NCBI RefSeq assembly: GCF_028657945.1
Contig: NZ_CP059693.1
Coordinates: forward strand, 5,456,001-5,520,000
Direction: 5' to 3'
Length of the DNA stretch: 64,000 nt
From: Thalassomonas haliotis
Lineage (GTDB): Bacteria; Pseudomonadota; Gammaproteobacteria; Enterobacterales; Alteromonadaceae
The position numbers and the translations under genes were made by a program. The notes under the pieces are model-generated. The model did no database searches, had not been told where the DNA came from, and worked only from the letters and a program-made list of their open reading frames with translations. Below, piece by piece: positions 1 to 9,001 of the stretch. Numbering within the stretch: position 1 is the stretch's first letter; every line of letters starts with the position of its first letter.

Positions 1-35
1 TCGGTGATATGACCGTCAAGTGATACCTGTGGCAT
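1..35 (-). CDS. Partial CDS, next gene of the tail operon
   Basis: The first 11 codons (MPQVSLDGHIT) of a gene that continues past the left edge. A strong Shine-Dalgarno (GGGAGG) lies 4 nt before the ATG. It directly follows the gpV-like spike gene, so a baseplate component such as a PAAR tip or a gp25-like wedge protein is expected from the usual order of such loci. Too little is visible to assign a family. Confidence 0.6.
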   Translation of the reverse strand, partial: MPQVSLDGHIT

Positions 36-65
36 CTGACCTCCCGTGATAAACCATAAGCGCCA

Positions 66-737
66 CTATTCCTGGGCACTGATATGGCTGGCATTGAGCT
101 TCATATTGCCGCCGGCTTCCAGGGTCATATTACCGCCCGCCTTGACACCTAAATCTTTACCGGCATCCAAACTGATATTTTCACTGGCTTTGACATTGAC
201 CGACTTGGCTTCCAGATCAATATTTTCTTTTGCCGTCACTGTGGCATTCGCTTCGGTAACTACGGTAATATCCGCGGCGGTATTGATGTTTAAGGTACCA
301 GCAGAAACAATATCTAAGGTGGCATCGTCCCCTTTGATATCAATAAAATATCGGTGGTTTTTGCGGTTATACTCCACCACAGTACCATCGAGGTATTGCA
401 TCCGCTCGATATCCTGTCGCTCCTCGGCGGGAATATCGGATACCAGCTCTTGTTGCTGCTGCTGATAAACCGCGCCGAGCACCACCGCCTGGGCAATATC
501 GCCGCAAGGGGCCAGCACTAAGACCTGTTCATCTATTTCCGGCGCCTGCCAGTTAAGGTTGTTGCTGGCCCTGGCGGTTAACCAGGGCAACCAGCCGGTG
601 AGCCAGTCACCTATTTTCACTTTGACCCGGGCGGTTTGATAATCCACCTCGGCGATAGTGCCGACACTGATCAGCTTGGCTAAGCGGTGCGGTAAATCAG
701 CATTGCCGATATCGGCAAAAACCTGGTTTAAGTTCAT
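66..737 (-). CDS. Phage baseplate assembly protein V (central spike)
   Basis: A 223-aa protein of the P2 gpV / T4 gp5 C-terminal class, which forms the central spike of a contractile tail. The N-terminal ~100 residues look like the OB-fold base. The C-terminal ~80 residues are short repeats (NISLDAGKDLGVKAGG, NMTLEAGGNMKLNA) typical of a trimeric beta-helix needle. I place the start at the ATG at 737, preceded by GGGAG, rather than the upstream ATG at 767, because family members start near MNLNQVF. It sits at the promoter-distal end of the visible tail operon. Family assignment is firm; whether it arms a tailocin or a full phage cannot be read here. Confidence 0.88.
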   Translation of the reverse strand: MNLNQVFADIGNADLPHRLAKLISVGTIAEVDYQTARVKVKIGDWLTGWLPWLTARASNNLNWQAPEIDEQVLVLAPCGDIAQAVVLGAVYQQQQQELVSDIPAEERQDIERMQYLDGTVVEYNRKNHRYFIDIKGDDATLDIVSAGTLNINTAADITVVTEANATVTAKENIDLEAKSVNVKASENISLDAGKDLGVKAGGNMTLEAGGNMKLNASHISAQE

Positions 738-789
738 CACACTCTCCCTGATTTCAACGTGAGGCATTTACATTTATGGGGTAATATCA

Positions 790-1395
790 TTATTCCGCCA
801 CCTCAGGAATTGAAGCGACAAGCTGATAGTTTTCTCCCAGCACCCCCAGGTAAACCTCATGAATATCGTGACCCGGAATTTCTGCATCCGGCTCAGTGTA
901 ATAATAAAGGTTCACTTTTTGGCTGATGGTAGCAACAACACTGCTGTCGATAGCTTCAAAGTTAAAGTCACAACTGACCACCTGAATCGACTGCCAGGGC
1001 ATGGCCTGAGTTTCGGCCTGCTCCTCTAAAGGGTCAAGGGCCTGAAAACTAGTTTCCAACGCCGTTGACAGTTGATCTGCCAGAAGCAAAAGAGCATCAA
1101 CATCCGCAGCCCCGACCCGGGTGGTTAACACCAGTTCGAGTTTACGTTTGTGATCGATGTGATTTTGCACCCCCTCGCTAATGGCAACATAACTGTCATC
1201 GTTATTCGCCACCGCGGGTGACAGTACTTGCTCCCCCAACATGTTAAGGACAACTTCCGGCAATGCCGGTAGCTGATTCACTGCCTGGCTTGGCAAGAAT
1301 AAAGTAACAAGTGTATGTTCCAGGGATTGGGCGGATAGCCCAGCCTTTAACCGCAGCACTAATTGCTGCAGCAAGGCACTGCGGTTAATTACCAT
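790..1395 (-). CDS. Uncharacterised tail-operon protein (201 aa)
   Basis: A 201-aa acidic soluble protein with no signal peptide or membrane segment. It lies between a fibre-associated gene and the spike gene, in the same direction. The position resembles that of tail completion or terminator proteins in P2-like clusters, but I see no diagnostic motif, so no function is assigned. The start ATG at 1395 is the only reasonable one and lies about 45 bp after the preceding stop. Confidence 0.6.
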   Translation of the reverse strand: MVINRSALLQQLVLRLKAGLSAQSLEHTLVTLFLPSQAVNQLPALPEVVLNMLGEQVLSPAVANNDDSYVAISEGVQNHIDHKRKLELVLTTRVGAADVDALLLLADQLSTALETSFQALDPLEEQAETQAMPWQSIQVVSCDFNFEAIDSSVVATISQKVNLYYYTEPDAEIPGHDIHEVYLGVLGENYQLVASIPEVAE

Positions 1396-1440
1396 GATTT
1401 TGTCTCGTTATTGAACGAATAGAATAAAGCAGATAAGCGC

Positions 1441-1662
1441 CTAACGACGCTTGATAAATGCCAATTTGGACATCAGCTTGGCGGTAATTCCTGTGGCTGC
1501 TTTACCAAGAGTGACAGCTTCACGGGCACAAGGTAAAGATGCAACAAAAGCCAAAGCCTCTTGTTCATTTTGCCATGCCTGATTGGTTTCGGGGTTAATG
1601 GGATTTAACGCCCCGCGCAAAAAGACACTGTTTGTTGCTTTATCATAATAAGGCGATTTCAT
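1441..1662 (-). CDS. Small fibre-associated protein (73 aa), chaperone-like
   Basis: A 73-aa protein whose segment NPETNQAWQNEQEALAF matches the start of the 207-aa product at 3344-3967 (NPVTGLLWQSEEEALAY). Both follow a fibre gene directly, so each fibre appears to have a dedicated partner, as with fibre assembly chaperones. Its ATG overlaps the stop of the upstream fibre gene (TAATG), and a GGGGAG Shine-Dalgarno precedes it inside that gene, which implies translational coupling. The chaperone role is inferred from position and this shared motif only. Confidence 0.55.
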   Translation of the reverse strand: MKSPYYDKATNSVFLRGALNPINPETNQAWQNEQEALAFVASLPCAREAVTLGKAATGITAKLMSKLAFIKRR

Positions 1663-3341
1663 TATTTATACTCCCCGCGTATGCCGTGATAACGGCTGGC
1701 TCTTGATAACCGGGCAAATTTATAATAATAGGCAGAACCTCGATATTGGGTATGACTGAACAACCAGGCATCGGCATAAGGGTTATAATGGGGAATATCA
1801 ATATGATAAACCCCTCTATAACTACCATTGCCTTTTGTTTGTACGATATGCACGCATTCACCCAATATTTTTTGCGTGTCCATGCGTATCGCCTTGGCAT
1901 TTAATTTCACCTTAGCCCACTCCGCATGACCGAGGCTGGTATTCGACCCAAGGTGGGTATCGCCGACAATTTCGGCCACTAACTCGTTAAAAACAGGCAC
2001 CAAAGTTTTTGTTGCCGTCTCCCACAAAAATGTTTGACTTCCAGTCCAGCCCGAAGAAGTATTGACCCTTTCATCGGTACCGCATTCACTGGTGATAAAA
2101 TTCAGTCCTGAGCGATTATAATAGTGATTAGGATCCGCATCGCCTGAAGTAGTGCTGCCAAGAAGCCCGATAGTCGCTTCGGCATATTGACCAGTCTGAC
2201 CGTTTAACTCGGTCTTATCATAATGAGCATTATATCTTAAAGGATGAGCGGGATTAGTCGCCCCCGGCCCCCTTAAGGCGACTAAAAACATATCTTCCTG
2301 GGCATCGACCCAGACCTGTGCGAAAGACAGATTGGCAAAGGCCGGAATATTGGGATCCACCCAGCCATCGCTATATAAGTACCAGACCTTTAACGACTCA
2401 ATCACTGCCAGGCAGTTTTTACTGTTGTCATAAAAAGCCGTAATAGGAAAGTTGACCGTACGGTCGCTTGTTTGCGTGGCTTTTCGGCCATATTTATCCG
2501 TTACCAGGGCATCATTATAGTGCCCCTCGGCTACACCATAATTGGCATCATAATACAAACCAACCCCCCGCCAGTTGGCATGGGTTTGTGACGCCGTTGA
2601 ATGATCGGCACACACTTGGGAGAACTGAATATTATCGGCATCACCCGATCTGGCTAAGGGATACTCCCCGGCAACCGGCTTATAGCCATAGCGATGAGTA
2701 TGGCTAGTTCTTGGCGAATTGCTCGAGCAGCCCATGTAGTTTTTACGGGTAAAAGTTCCGCGATGAAAATCACTCCCGGCTGCAAGCTCATACCAATTAT
2801 GCGTGTATTGCACTGCAGCAGAACCGCCCGTTGTTTCATTATGCGCCGAAGAGCAAATATTCACCTGACCGTTGTCACTGAAAATTACTGATTGCGACGG
2901 ACAATGACCTAATCCCTCATCGATGATTTCAGTCTCGCCATCAAGCACGGTCAGGTTATAGGTATTGCCTATTGCCCCGTCTTCTCTGCGCCTTAAACCC
3001 GCGATCATGTTGCGTAACTCGTTAACCAAGCTTAGTTCATCGGTTTTACTGTCAAAGGTGGTTTTTGCATCTGCCAACGCGCTTGCTGCATTATTGACAC
3101 CATCTTTTGCCGTGGTCATGTTGGCTACAGCCTGAGCCACCGCATCTACCATACTTTGCTCTGCGGTATCGAGATGCTGCTCGGCTATGGCAATAAGAGA
3201 TTGCTCAAAATCCTTATTATCAGATAATGCCTGCACTGCTTTGGACAACAGCAACAGCTCTTCAGCTGTCATTTGCGCTTCGGCGCCCGCTTTGAGCTTG
3301 GTCAACAACGACTGCACCGAGGCTGAAATATTGGTCGCCAT
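1662..3341 (-). CDS. Tail fibre / receptor-binding protein A (559 aa)
   Basis: A 559-aa protein whose N-terminal ~110 residues form an alpha-helical, alanine-rich anchor shared with the next fibre gene upstream (AEELLLLSKAVQALSDNKDF here; AEDQLLVAKALDTMKNSTTF there). The rest is beta-rich, with many Gly, Asn, Tyr and His residues and no recognisable enzyme motif, as expected for a receptor-binding domain. The sequence ends YYKFARLSRASRYHGIRGEYK. AGGAGCATAACC before the ATG is a good ribosome site. Fibre identity is inferred from composition, the shared anchor and location. Confidence 0.65.
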   Translation of the reverse strand: MATNISASVQSLLTKLKAGAEAQMTAEELLLLSKAVQALSDNKDFEQSLIAIAEQHLDTAEQSMVDAVAQAVANMTTAKDGVNNAASALADAKTTFDSKTDELSLVNELRNMIAGLRRREDGAIGNTYNLTVLDGETEIIDEGLGHCPSQSVIFSDNGQVNICSSAHNETTGGSAAVQYTHNWYELAAGSDFHRGTFTRKNYMGCSSNSPRTSHTHRYGYKPVAGEYPLARSGDADNIQFSQVCADHSTASQTHANWRGVGLYYDANYGVAEGHYNDALVTDKYGRKATQTSDRTVNFPITAFYDNSKNCLAVIESLKVWYLYSDGWVDPNIPAFANLSFAQVWVDAQEDMFLVALRGPGATNPAHPLRYNAHYDKTELNGQTGQYAEATIGLLGSTTSGDADPNHYYNRSGLNFITSECGTDERVNTSSGWTGSQTFLWETATKTLVPVFNELVAEIVGDTHLGSNTSLGHAEWAKVKLNAKAIRMDTQKILGECVHIVQTKGNGSYRGVYHIDIPHYNPYADAWLFSHTQYRGSAYYYKFARLSRASRYHGIRGEYK

Positions 3342-3343
3342 GG

Positions 3344-3967
3344 TTATGCTCCTGCAGCTTCGGTGACTGGCCCAGTGCCGACTAATGTTGCTGCAATGCT
3401 TGCATCCACATTAACTACGGCAAACACGGTTTTATCCAGACCCAAGTAGAAATCATCCGCTAGCTTGCTGTTGATTAATTCTTCGTTTACCTCCCAATAA
3501 CCGGCCTTGTTCATAGGAGCATTCACAGTAATGATACCATTTTCCAGGATACCGGCAAATAAATCCTGCTCTCCAGTAGCCTGGTTGACCACTGGGATAC
3601 GGAACAAGTCTTTGGGCAAATCGGTTAACAGTGACTCAGGATCGGTTTTATCGGTTAACAATTTTGCAGTTAATTGCAAAGTTGAGCCTAAAGTTACCGT
3701 GGTTTCACTGAATTCGGCTTCCAGGTTAGGGGCTTGTAAGACAACCCCGGTCTCAGCAGCAACTGCCGGGCCGTCAAACACCACATAAGCAGCATAAGAT
3801 GGCTCTTTTACTTCCGGTTCTGACTGCGACTCGATTTCTAGCGCAGCATAAGCTAATGCCTCTTCTTCACTCTGCCATAATAAACCTGTTACCGGATTGG
3901 TAGTGAACTCAGTTCCGTCACCAGCTATCAAAACCTGCTTATCATAATCCCATGTTAATGTTCTCAT
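3344..3967 (-). CDS. Fibre-associated protein (207 aa) with chaperone-like N-terminus
   Basis: A 207-aa protein. Residues ~24-45 carry the NP-T---W-sE-EALAY motif shared with the 73-aa product at 1441-1662. The remaining ~150 residues are beta-rich and acidic and have no counterpart in the short paralogue. It lies 3 nt downstream of fibre B (3971-5359), giving a second fibre plus partner pair. The likely role is assembly or decoration of that fibre. I do not recognise the family. Confidence 0.5.
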   Translation of the reverse strand: MRTLTWDYDKQVLIAGDGTEFTTNPVTGLLWQSEEEALAYAALEIESQSEPEVKEPSYAAYVVFDGPAVAAETGVVLQAPNLEAEFSETTVTLGSTLQLTAKLLTDKTDPESLLTDLPKDLFRIPVVNQATGEQDLFAGILENGIITVNAPMNKAGYWEVNEELINSKLADDFYLGLDKTVFAVVNVDASIAATLVGTGPVTEAAGA

Positions 3968-3970
3968 TTT

Positions 3971-5359
3971 CTACCTCCCGAATGCTAAACTGCTATGCAC
4001 ATACTCAGTTGAACTTGTACTGCTGTAATAATCTTGACCAGCCACTGATGAGATCAAGCATTTATGAATATGGGAATAAGCAGGGAATGACGGACCATAT
4101 ATCACTTGCCCATTACGATACAAATTACTGTTGGTGAATTGCTCGATTGATAAACGAGCGTAATTACCATACATATCAATAAATGAAGCTTGCCCCCGTA
4201 AAGAAGTGACCATAGGTTTAGTCGTGGTTGTGTTATATGCCGTAAGCGCAATGTCACCAAAGACAAAATTATGCCCCGGTTGCTGCACTAACCTCTTAAC
4301 TCCGCTAACAAGGTCAAAGCCGGTAAAGCTTGTATAACCCGAATTGCTACCACCGATATACGAGGCAACCGTTGAAACATTATAATAACCATTGCTGGCA
4401 TAACTTATAGCACCAGCATTAGCTGATGTATTTACCATAGTTGCAAAAGCATCCGTACGTAAATGTCCTTCCGCCTGAGCCCAGGCGGTAAAAGCCTCCT
4501 GGTTAATAAAAGTTATTTCAGCTTCAACAACAAAACCGTCGGTATTGATTTTATTTAAGAAACCACCACTGACCACATATAAGTCTTTAGTGGCTTTATC
4601 GTAATAGATTTCCTGATAATCCACCGCCTTACTAAACTCCCAGGTAAAAGCACCAATAGTCTGAATATATAAAGTACTTGCATCGTAACGACATAAACGA
4701 CTGGTATCATCGGCAAAGGGACAAAAACCAAACGTGCCTGTTGTAAAAAACTGTGCATTCATAGTGGCAACTTGTACCGACTGATCTTTTTTCACCCGGA
4801 CAATTTGATTTGGCCTATAGGCATTGGTTATTGAGCCAAAACTAATAAAGGCATAAAACTCACCGGTAGCATAGTTATCTAAACTAGCGACATTTACAGG
4901 ACGACGATTATAAGTTGACGAAGCATTAATCGATTGTAGTAGCGACTTGTCAAAACAGTTATAACCAATCTGAAAGTTGTTAAAAGTACCGCTAATATTA
5001 TCCCGCACCGTGGGCGATATCGTAGCCAGTGAAGTATCTAAACTGGTATTCATACCCGAGATACTGGTATCTATGCTGGTTTGTAATCCGGGAATTAAAT
5101 TTAAATTTGTCGACTGGGTTTCTATTGAGGCTTTCGCGGCATTAATATCGTTTTTCGCTGCGGTTAACGCGGCATCAGCTGTATTAAAATGCTCTTCTAC
5201 CACCGCAATCAAAGCGGTTTCAAAGGTAGTGCTGTTTTTCATGGTGTCCAGCGCTTTCGCCACCAGTAACTGATCTTCTGCGCTGAGCGATGTTTCGCTG
5301 TTTAAATCGGCGACCAGCTTGTCAACCATGATTTGTGCAGCATTGGATATTGTTGACAT
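3971..5359 (-). CDS. Tail fibre / receptor-binding protein B (462 aa)
   Basis: A 462-aa paralogue of the 1662-3341 fibre in its N-terminal ~100 residues (helical anchor followed by DINAAKASIETQSTNLNLIPG and Ser/Thr-Leu repeats), with a different, beta-rich C-terminal domain. Common anchors with divergent tips are the usual pattern of exchangeable tail fibres. It follows the 76-aa gene in the same operon. No lyase or sialidase motif is seen. Confidence 0.65.
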   Translation of the reverse strand: MSTISNAAQIMVDKLVADLNSETSLSAEDQLLVAKALDTMKNSTTFETALIAVVEEHFNTADAALTAAKNDINAAKASIETQSTNLNLIPGLQTSIDTSISGMNTSLDTSLATISPTVRDNISGTFNNFQIGYNCFDKSLLQSINASSTYNRRPVNVASLDNYATGEFYAFISFGSITNAYRPNQIVRVKKDQSVQVATMNAQFFTTGTFGFCPFADDTSRLCRYDASTLYIQTIGAFTWEFSKAVDYQEIYYDKATKDLYVVSGGFLNKINTDGFVVEAEITFINQEAFTAWAQAEGHLRTDAFATMVNTSANAGAISYASNGYYNVSTVASYIGGSNSGYTSFTGFDLVSGVKRLVQQPGHNFVFGDIALTAYNTTTTKPMVTSLRGQASFIDMYGNYARLSIEQFTNSNLYRNGQVIYGPSFPAYSHIHKCLISSVAGQDYYSSTSSTEYVHSSLAFGR

Positions 5360-5379
5360 GTAATTTCCTTAAAACTTAC

Positions 5380-5610
5380 TTAAACGTTAAACAACTGGTC
5401 ATCCACTAAGTGGTTGATCTTGATGCGACGGAATTTTTCTGCGTTGATTCTTTCTTCCTGCTCCAGCTTTTCCTGGAGGTCGACGGAGTTTTGAAAAAAA
5501 TCATTATCAATGGCAGTGATCGCCTCGGCGATACGGACCACATCGTCCTGCAGGAAGTTATCGGCATCCGGCAAGGGGTAGTCCTGGTGGAGTGTTCTGT
5601 TATCGAACAT
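5380..5610 (-). CDS. Small tail-operon protein (76 aa)
   Basis: A 76-aa charged protein (MFDNRTLHQDYPLPDADNFL at the N-terminus, then an amphipathic helix rich in Glu, Lys and Arg). AGGAGGG two bases before the ATG is a near-perfect ribosome site. It sits directly upstream of the two fibre genes and has no membrane segment. It may be an adaptor between the DUF4815 protein and the fibres; this is positional inference only. Confidence 0.55.
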   Translation of the reverse strand: MFDNRTLHQDYPLPDADNFLQDDVVRIAEAITAIDNDFFQNSVDLQEKLEQEERINAEKFRRIKINHLVDDQLFNV

Positions 5611-5654
5611 AAGCCCTCCTGAAATTTATATAGGGTAATGAAATAAAAGATGAG

Positions 5655-5683
5655 CAAGTGACCGGGATAAAGCCGGTCACTTG
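5655..5683. terminator. 11-bp inverted repeat, probable terminator
   Basis: CAAGTGACCGG and CCGGTCACTTG pair across a 7-nt loop between the DUF4815 C-terminal gene and the 76-aa gene. On the minus strand it is followed by CTCATCTTTTATTT, on the plus strand by AGTTTAATTTTT. It may end transcription or stabilise an mRNA end inside the tail operon. Confidence 0.6.
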
Positions 5684-5726
5684 AGTTTAATTTTTGAAGT
5701 TAATACTGACGGTTAAAGACCAAGTA

Positions 5727-6926
5727 TTAAGTGGTCATTACCCTTAAATCACGCACGCGCGGTCTGTCCTGAGCGCTGCCGGTAAGCATCAGCTTCACGC
5801 GTACGGTATCGCTGGTCACATCATCAAAAATAAATTTCAGACTCTGCCAGTCATCCCCGACGGCGCTGGCAGAATCTATTGTCATTTGCTGCCACTCACC
5901 ATTAAGCTCGGCAAAAACATCAACACTGGCCAGGCCCGGCACAAAAGATTCAAACACTACGGTGACTTTTTTATTGGCGCCGCAGGTAATGGCCCGGGTG
6001 ATATAATCGGCGGTTTGCGCCAAGGTGCCCGATGCCGCCTGTACCCCCGGATATAATACCGGGCTCAGGGTGTCGGTACCGGTTAGACGCGCCTGGACAT
6101 CCAGTTTGCCGGTAAAGTTGGCCGACAGGTTAACCGGCTCCCCTTCCTGGCAGGTATAAACCGGCTGGTTTTCTCCCTGCGGGGTAAATTCAAAACGCAG
6201 GTCGGTTTCCGTGCCCGGACGTTCAACGGTGCCCAGCGGCAACCAGTTGGACATATCAGCAACCTCCATTTCCCCTAAAGGCAAGACCATGGAAGTTTCA
6301 TCGAATTTCGCCGCCAATAAACGGAAGGTTAAATCCATGCTTTGGTGCGGGGTCCAGGTACTGGCGTTACTGGATGAAAGCAATACCCCTACCTGGTAAG
6401 GCTGGCTGGTTACCCAGCCCTCATCTTTATCGTATTTACCCAGCTCCGCCACCGACACTTCATAGTCGGCATCGTCGGTTAATACCACGATGGCGTATTC
6501 CTGATCGGCATTTAAAAATACCGGGGCAAATTCAAAGCGTGTGCTTTGGCCGTTTAATAAAATATCGCCTTTGGTCAGGGTCGCTTCCGCCAGTACTTCC
6601 TGGTTGGGCAAGCCGGTGGCGGTTTCGCGGATTTGCACCCGGACAGTATCTTCACCTAGGGTGGTAAACCACAGGTCTACCCCGGCAATATGCCGGCTTT
6701 GCGGTAAGGTAAAGGTTTGCGCCAGCGGATCCCAGCGTTGCCGCCAGGTATTAATGGTACGTACCCGGCGCATCGTTGCGACCTGGATACGGCCACTGCC
6801 GGTATAGCTGGCTTCACCAAAAGAGCCGCCATCACCGCTAAAGGTTACCGATTTCGTGCCCGAAGGCACACCGCTCGGCACGGTAAAAGAACCACGGACA
6901 ACGCCGTTGCTGTCTGCTTGAACCAT
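5727..6926 (-). CDS. DUF4815-associated tail protein, C-terminal half (399 aa)
   Basis: A 399-aa protein starting MVQADSNGVVRGSFTVPSG and containing WDPLAQTFTL and VGVLLSSSNASTWTPHQ. These segments normally follow the DUF4815 region within one polypeptide in contractile phages. Here they form a separate ORF. I place the start at the ATG at 6926, preceded by GGGAGC and overlapping the stop of a 15-codon mini-ORF, rather than the upstream start at 7007 inside the previous gene. The C-terminus is beta-sandwich-like. It probably forms part of a baseplate appendage or fibre network with the product of 6973-8991. Confidence 0.75.
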   Translation of the reverse strand: MVQADSNGVVRGSFTVPSGVPSGTKSVTFSGDGGSFGEASYTGSGRIQVATMRRVRTINTWRQRWDPLAQTFTLPQSRHIAGVDLWFTTLGEDTVRVQIRETATGLPNQEVLAEATLTKGDILLNGQSTRFEFAPVFLNADQEYAIVVLTDDADYEVSVAELGKYDKDEGWVTSQPYQVGVLLSSSNASTWTPHQSMDLTFRLLAAKFDETSMVLPLGEMEVADMSNWLPLGTVERPGTETDLRFEFTPQGENQPVYTCQEGEPVNLSANFTGKLDVQARLTGTDTLSPVLYPGVQAASGTLAQTADYITRAITCGANKKVTVVFESFVPGLASVDVFAELNGEWQQMTIDSASAVGDDWQSLKFIFDDVTSDTVRVKLMLTGSAQDRPRVRDLRVMTT

Positions 6927-6973
6927 TATTTTGCTCCCGCTGTTATCTTTATTCTTGCCTGTGCAAAAACCAT
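6926..6973 (-). CDS. 15-codon mini-ORF joining the two DUF4815 halves
   Basis: The ORF MVFAQARIKITAGAK begins in a TAATG overlap with the stop of 6973-8991 and ends in another TAATG overlap with the start of 5727-6926. The DNA around both junctions is a direct repeat (GGGAGCAAGATAATGGTT and GGGAGCAAAATAATGGTT, about 47 bp apart), so the mini-ORF looks like a product of a short tandem duplication. It may only serve to pass ribosomes from one half to the other. Confidence 0.5.
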   Translation of the reverse strand: MVFAQARIKITAGAK

Positions 6974-8991
6974 TATCTTGCTCCCGAGGTAATGTCGACG
7001 CCGTCAAACATCAGCTGATCTAATTTCTCACCGCCGCCAAAGCCGGTGATCTCAAAATTGACCTGGCGTACCCGTAAAAACTCGGCGGCGGTGGAAGAGA
7101 CCGACACGGTTTCATTGGTATTACTCACAGAATTCCAGCCCCTGCGCCAGACCCAGTTCCAGGTACGGGTGCGGCTATTCCATACCCGTTGACGTACCCG
7201 CCACCAGCCGCGGGTGATCCAGCGGGTAACAGGGCTGGTCCAGACCCGGGTGGTTTGGGTCCAGTGATCCACCGCCGGGGTGAGTTTCACTGTCGCCGGA
7301 ATAGGTGAAAAGGCCTGATATGGGTTCACTTTCATCTTGCCGGTTTTCATGGTCTGCTCAAGCACGGCTTCAAGCTGGTAATTGAGCGTTACCGGGCGAT
7401 CTTCACTGGGCAGGGCCAAATCGCTGACATCCACCGCCACCGGCAGCATCAACTCACCGTCGATAATGGCGGCCGTTTGTGCCAACCCTTCATCACGCAT
7501 ATCGTCATCGAGGAAAGGGTCGACAAAGACCCCGTGTTTCGCTGCCGGTTCTTCGGCATTCACATCATTGCGCAGGCGCTCAATTGCCAGCAAGTCATAT
7601 AAATCGCCGATTTGCTGCTGCATTTCTTCCAGCGTCGACATAGGTACCGAGCGTACCGCCAAATTGGTCACTTCCGGCATGCCGTCGCTGAACCAGTTTT
7701 GTCTGATTTGCGCCAGCACCAGCTGATTATCCGGGGCGACCGGCGCCGTCGGCTCATAACTGTTGGATGCCCCTTTAATACGCTGCACCTGGCCCTGTTG
7801 ATCCAGCACCACCAGGTCGATGCGATTCATGCTCCACTGATAATCAACATCAAAAGCAGAATTCTCCACTATGGTGGTGCCGTCAGCCAGGGTTTGATTT
7901 AAGGCAAAACCGGTTTCATCCGCCGTGACATCCAGTTGTTCGCGGAACTGGTAAACAACCTCATAACTTTCGCCGTCATCCGGCCGAGCGCCGCCCAGGC
8001 CCCAATTGACCTGATTGCCGGCAAGGCTATAGTCAACCCCTTCCTGATAAACCGTCTCGTTCTGAGTCACAGAAACTAAAGCATAAACCGCTACATCCGG
8101 CAGCGGGTCGACAGAACCGCGTATGTTACTGCGGGTCAGGGTGACGGTTTTTTCCAGGTTGGCATCTACCCGGCTGATATTGTTCACCGGAGAGAATGCC
8201 AGGTTGATACGCATATCACCGTTTTCATCCGGGGTAAAAACATGCGGCTCACTTTCAATCAGCTGCTTGTCGGGATCATAGGCAAAAAGCTCACGTCGTG
8301 AGGTGGGGAAAGACACTTCATAACCCTGGATATGGGCCTTGCCTTCTTCCAGGCTGTAAACCTGATACCCACCTTCAATATCGCGATAGGTTAATTTCAT
8401 GCCGTCAACCACATAACTGCCGCCGTTGGCTTCACGGTCGTAACGGGCCAGCGCCACAGTCACGGCATCCAGCTGCGGCGGCGGTTGTTTGATGATCAGC
8501 ACGCCTTTGTCGATGCGATATACCGGATAAAAGTTAGCGTCATCAAAGCCGCTGTCGGAGGCCAGGCCCCACTGGCAAGTGATTTTTAAACGCGCTGCGC
8601 CGGGCTCATCGTAGTTATGGGCGCTAACGGCCGGATCCCTTAGGCTGGGATCTTCAAGTTCGGTAATTTCACTTTCGCTGAGCCAGACACCGATATCGAC
8701 AATCTGATCGGTAGCAACCACCAGCTCAGACGGCTCCAGGCTACGTACCTGGCCGCGAAGATAAACCGAACAGGCGCCGATTTGCACCAGGCCGGTTTCA
8801 CTGTTCACCGCAGGTTCGCCGTCAAGCACGACATCGCCGTCTTTTAACAAGACATCGGCAATACCTTTGACCTGGTGGGAAACCTGGGCCTGGATGTCGT
8901 TTAATTCCGCACTTTGCAAACCTTTGCCCGAGCGAAACAGCAGTTGTTCATAACCCTTTGCAGGGTCAAATCTTTGATAATAATCTTGCAT
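6973..8991 (-). CDS. DUF4815 domain tail protein, N-terminal half (672 aa)
   Basis: A 672-aa protein starting MQDYYQRFDPAKGYEQLLFR, a typical DUF4815 N-terminus found in contractile phage tail clusters. Near its end it has an unusual Trp/Arg-rich stretch (about residues 575-622, WTQTTRVWTSPVTRWITRG and so on) and it ends FDGVDITSGAR. Homologous proteins usually continue into the sequence that here begins the next ORF, so the gene looks split. It follows the 160-aa tail protein by 10 nt. Its exact structural role is not established. Confidence 0.78.
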   Translation of the reverse strand: MQDYYQRFDPAKGYEQLLFRSGKGLQSAELNDIQAQVSHQVKGIADVLLKDGDVVLDGEPAVNSETGLVQIGACSVYLRGQVRSLEPSELVVATDQIVDIGVWLSESEITELEDPSLRDPAVSAHNYDEPGAARLKITCQWGLASDSGFDDANFYPVYRIDKGVLIIKQPPPQLDAVTVALARYDREANGGSYVVDGMKLTYRDIEGGYQVYSLEEGKAHIQGYEVSFPTSRRELFAYDPDKQLIESEPHVFTPDENGDMRINLAFSPVNNISRVDANLEKTVTLTRSNIRGSVDPLPDVAVYALVSVTQNETVYQEGVDYSLAGNQVNWGLGGARPDDGESYEVVYQFREQLDVTADETGFALNQTLADGTTIVENSAFDVDYQWSMNRIDLVVLDQQGQVQRIKGASNSYEPTAPVAPDNQLVLAQIRQNWFSDGMPEVTNLAVRSVPMSTLEEMQQQIGDLYDLLAIERLRNDVNAEEPAAKHGVFVDPFLDDDMRDEGLAQTAAIIDGELMLPVAVDVSDLALPSEDRPVTLNYQLEAVLEQTMKTGKMKVNPYQAFSPIPATVKLTPAVDHWTQTTRVWTSPVTRWITRGWWRVRQRVWNSRTRTWNWVWRRGWNSVSNTNETVSVSSTAAEFLRVRQVNFEITGFGGGEKLDQLMFDGVDITSGAR

Positions 8992-9001
8992 AAAGCTTCC
9001 T

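Noticed and set aside
1662-3341. Diversity-generating retroelement target in the fibre C-terminus (YRGSAYYYKFARLSRASRYHG)
   Set aside because: The ending recalls C-type-lectin variable regions, but no template repeat is visible nearby and the only reverse transcriptase in the window belongs to a group II intron 57 kb away.
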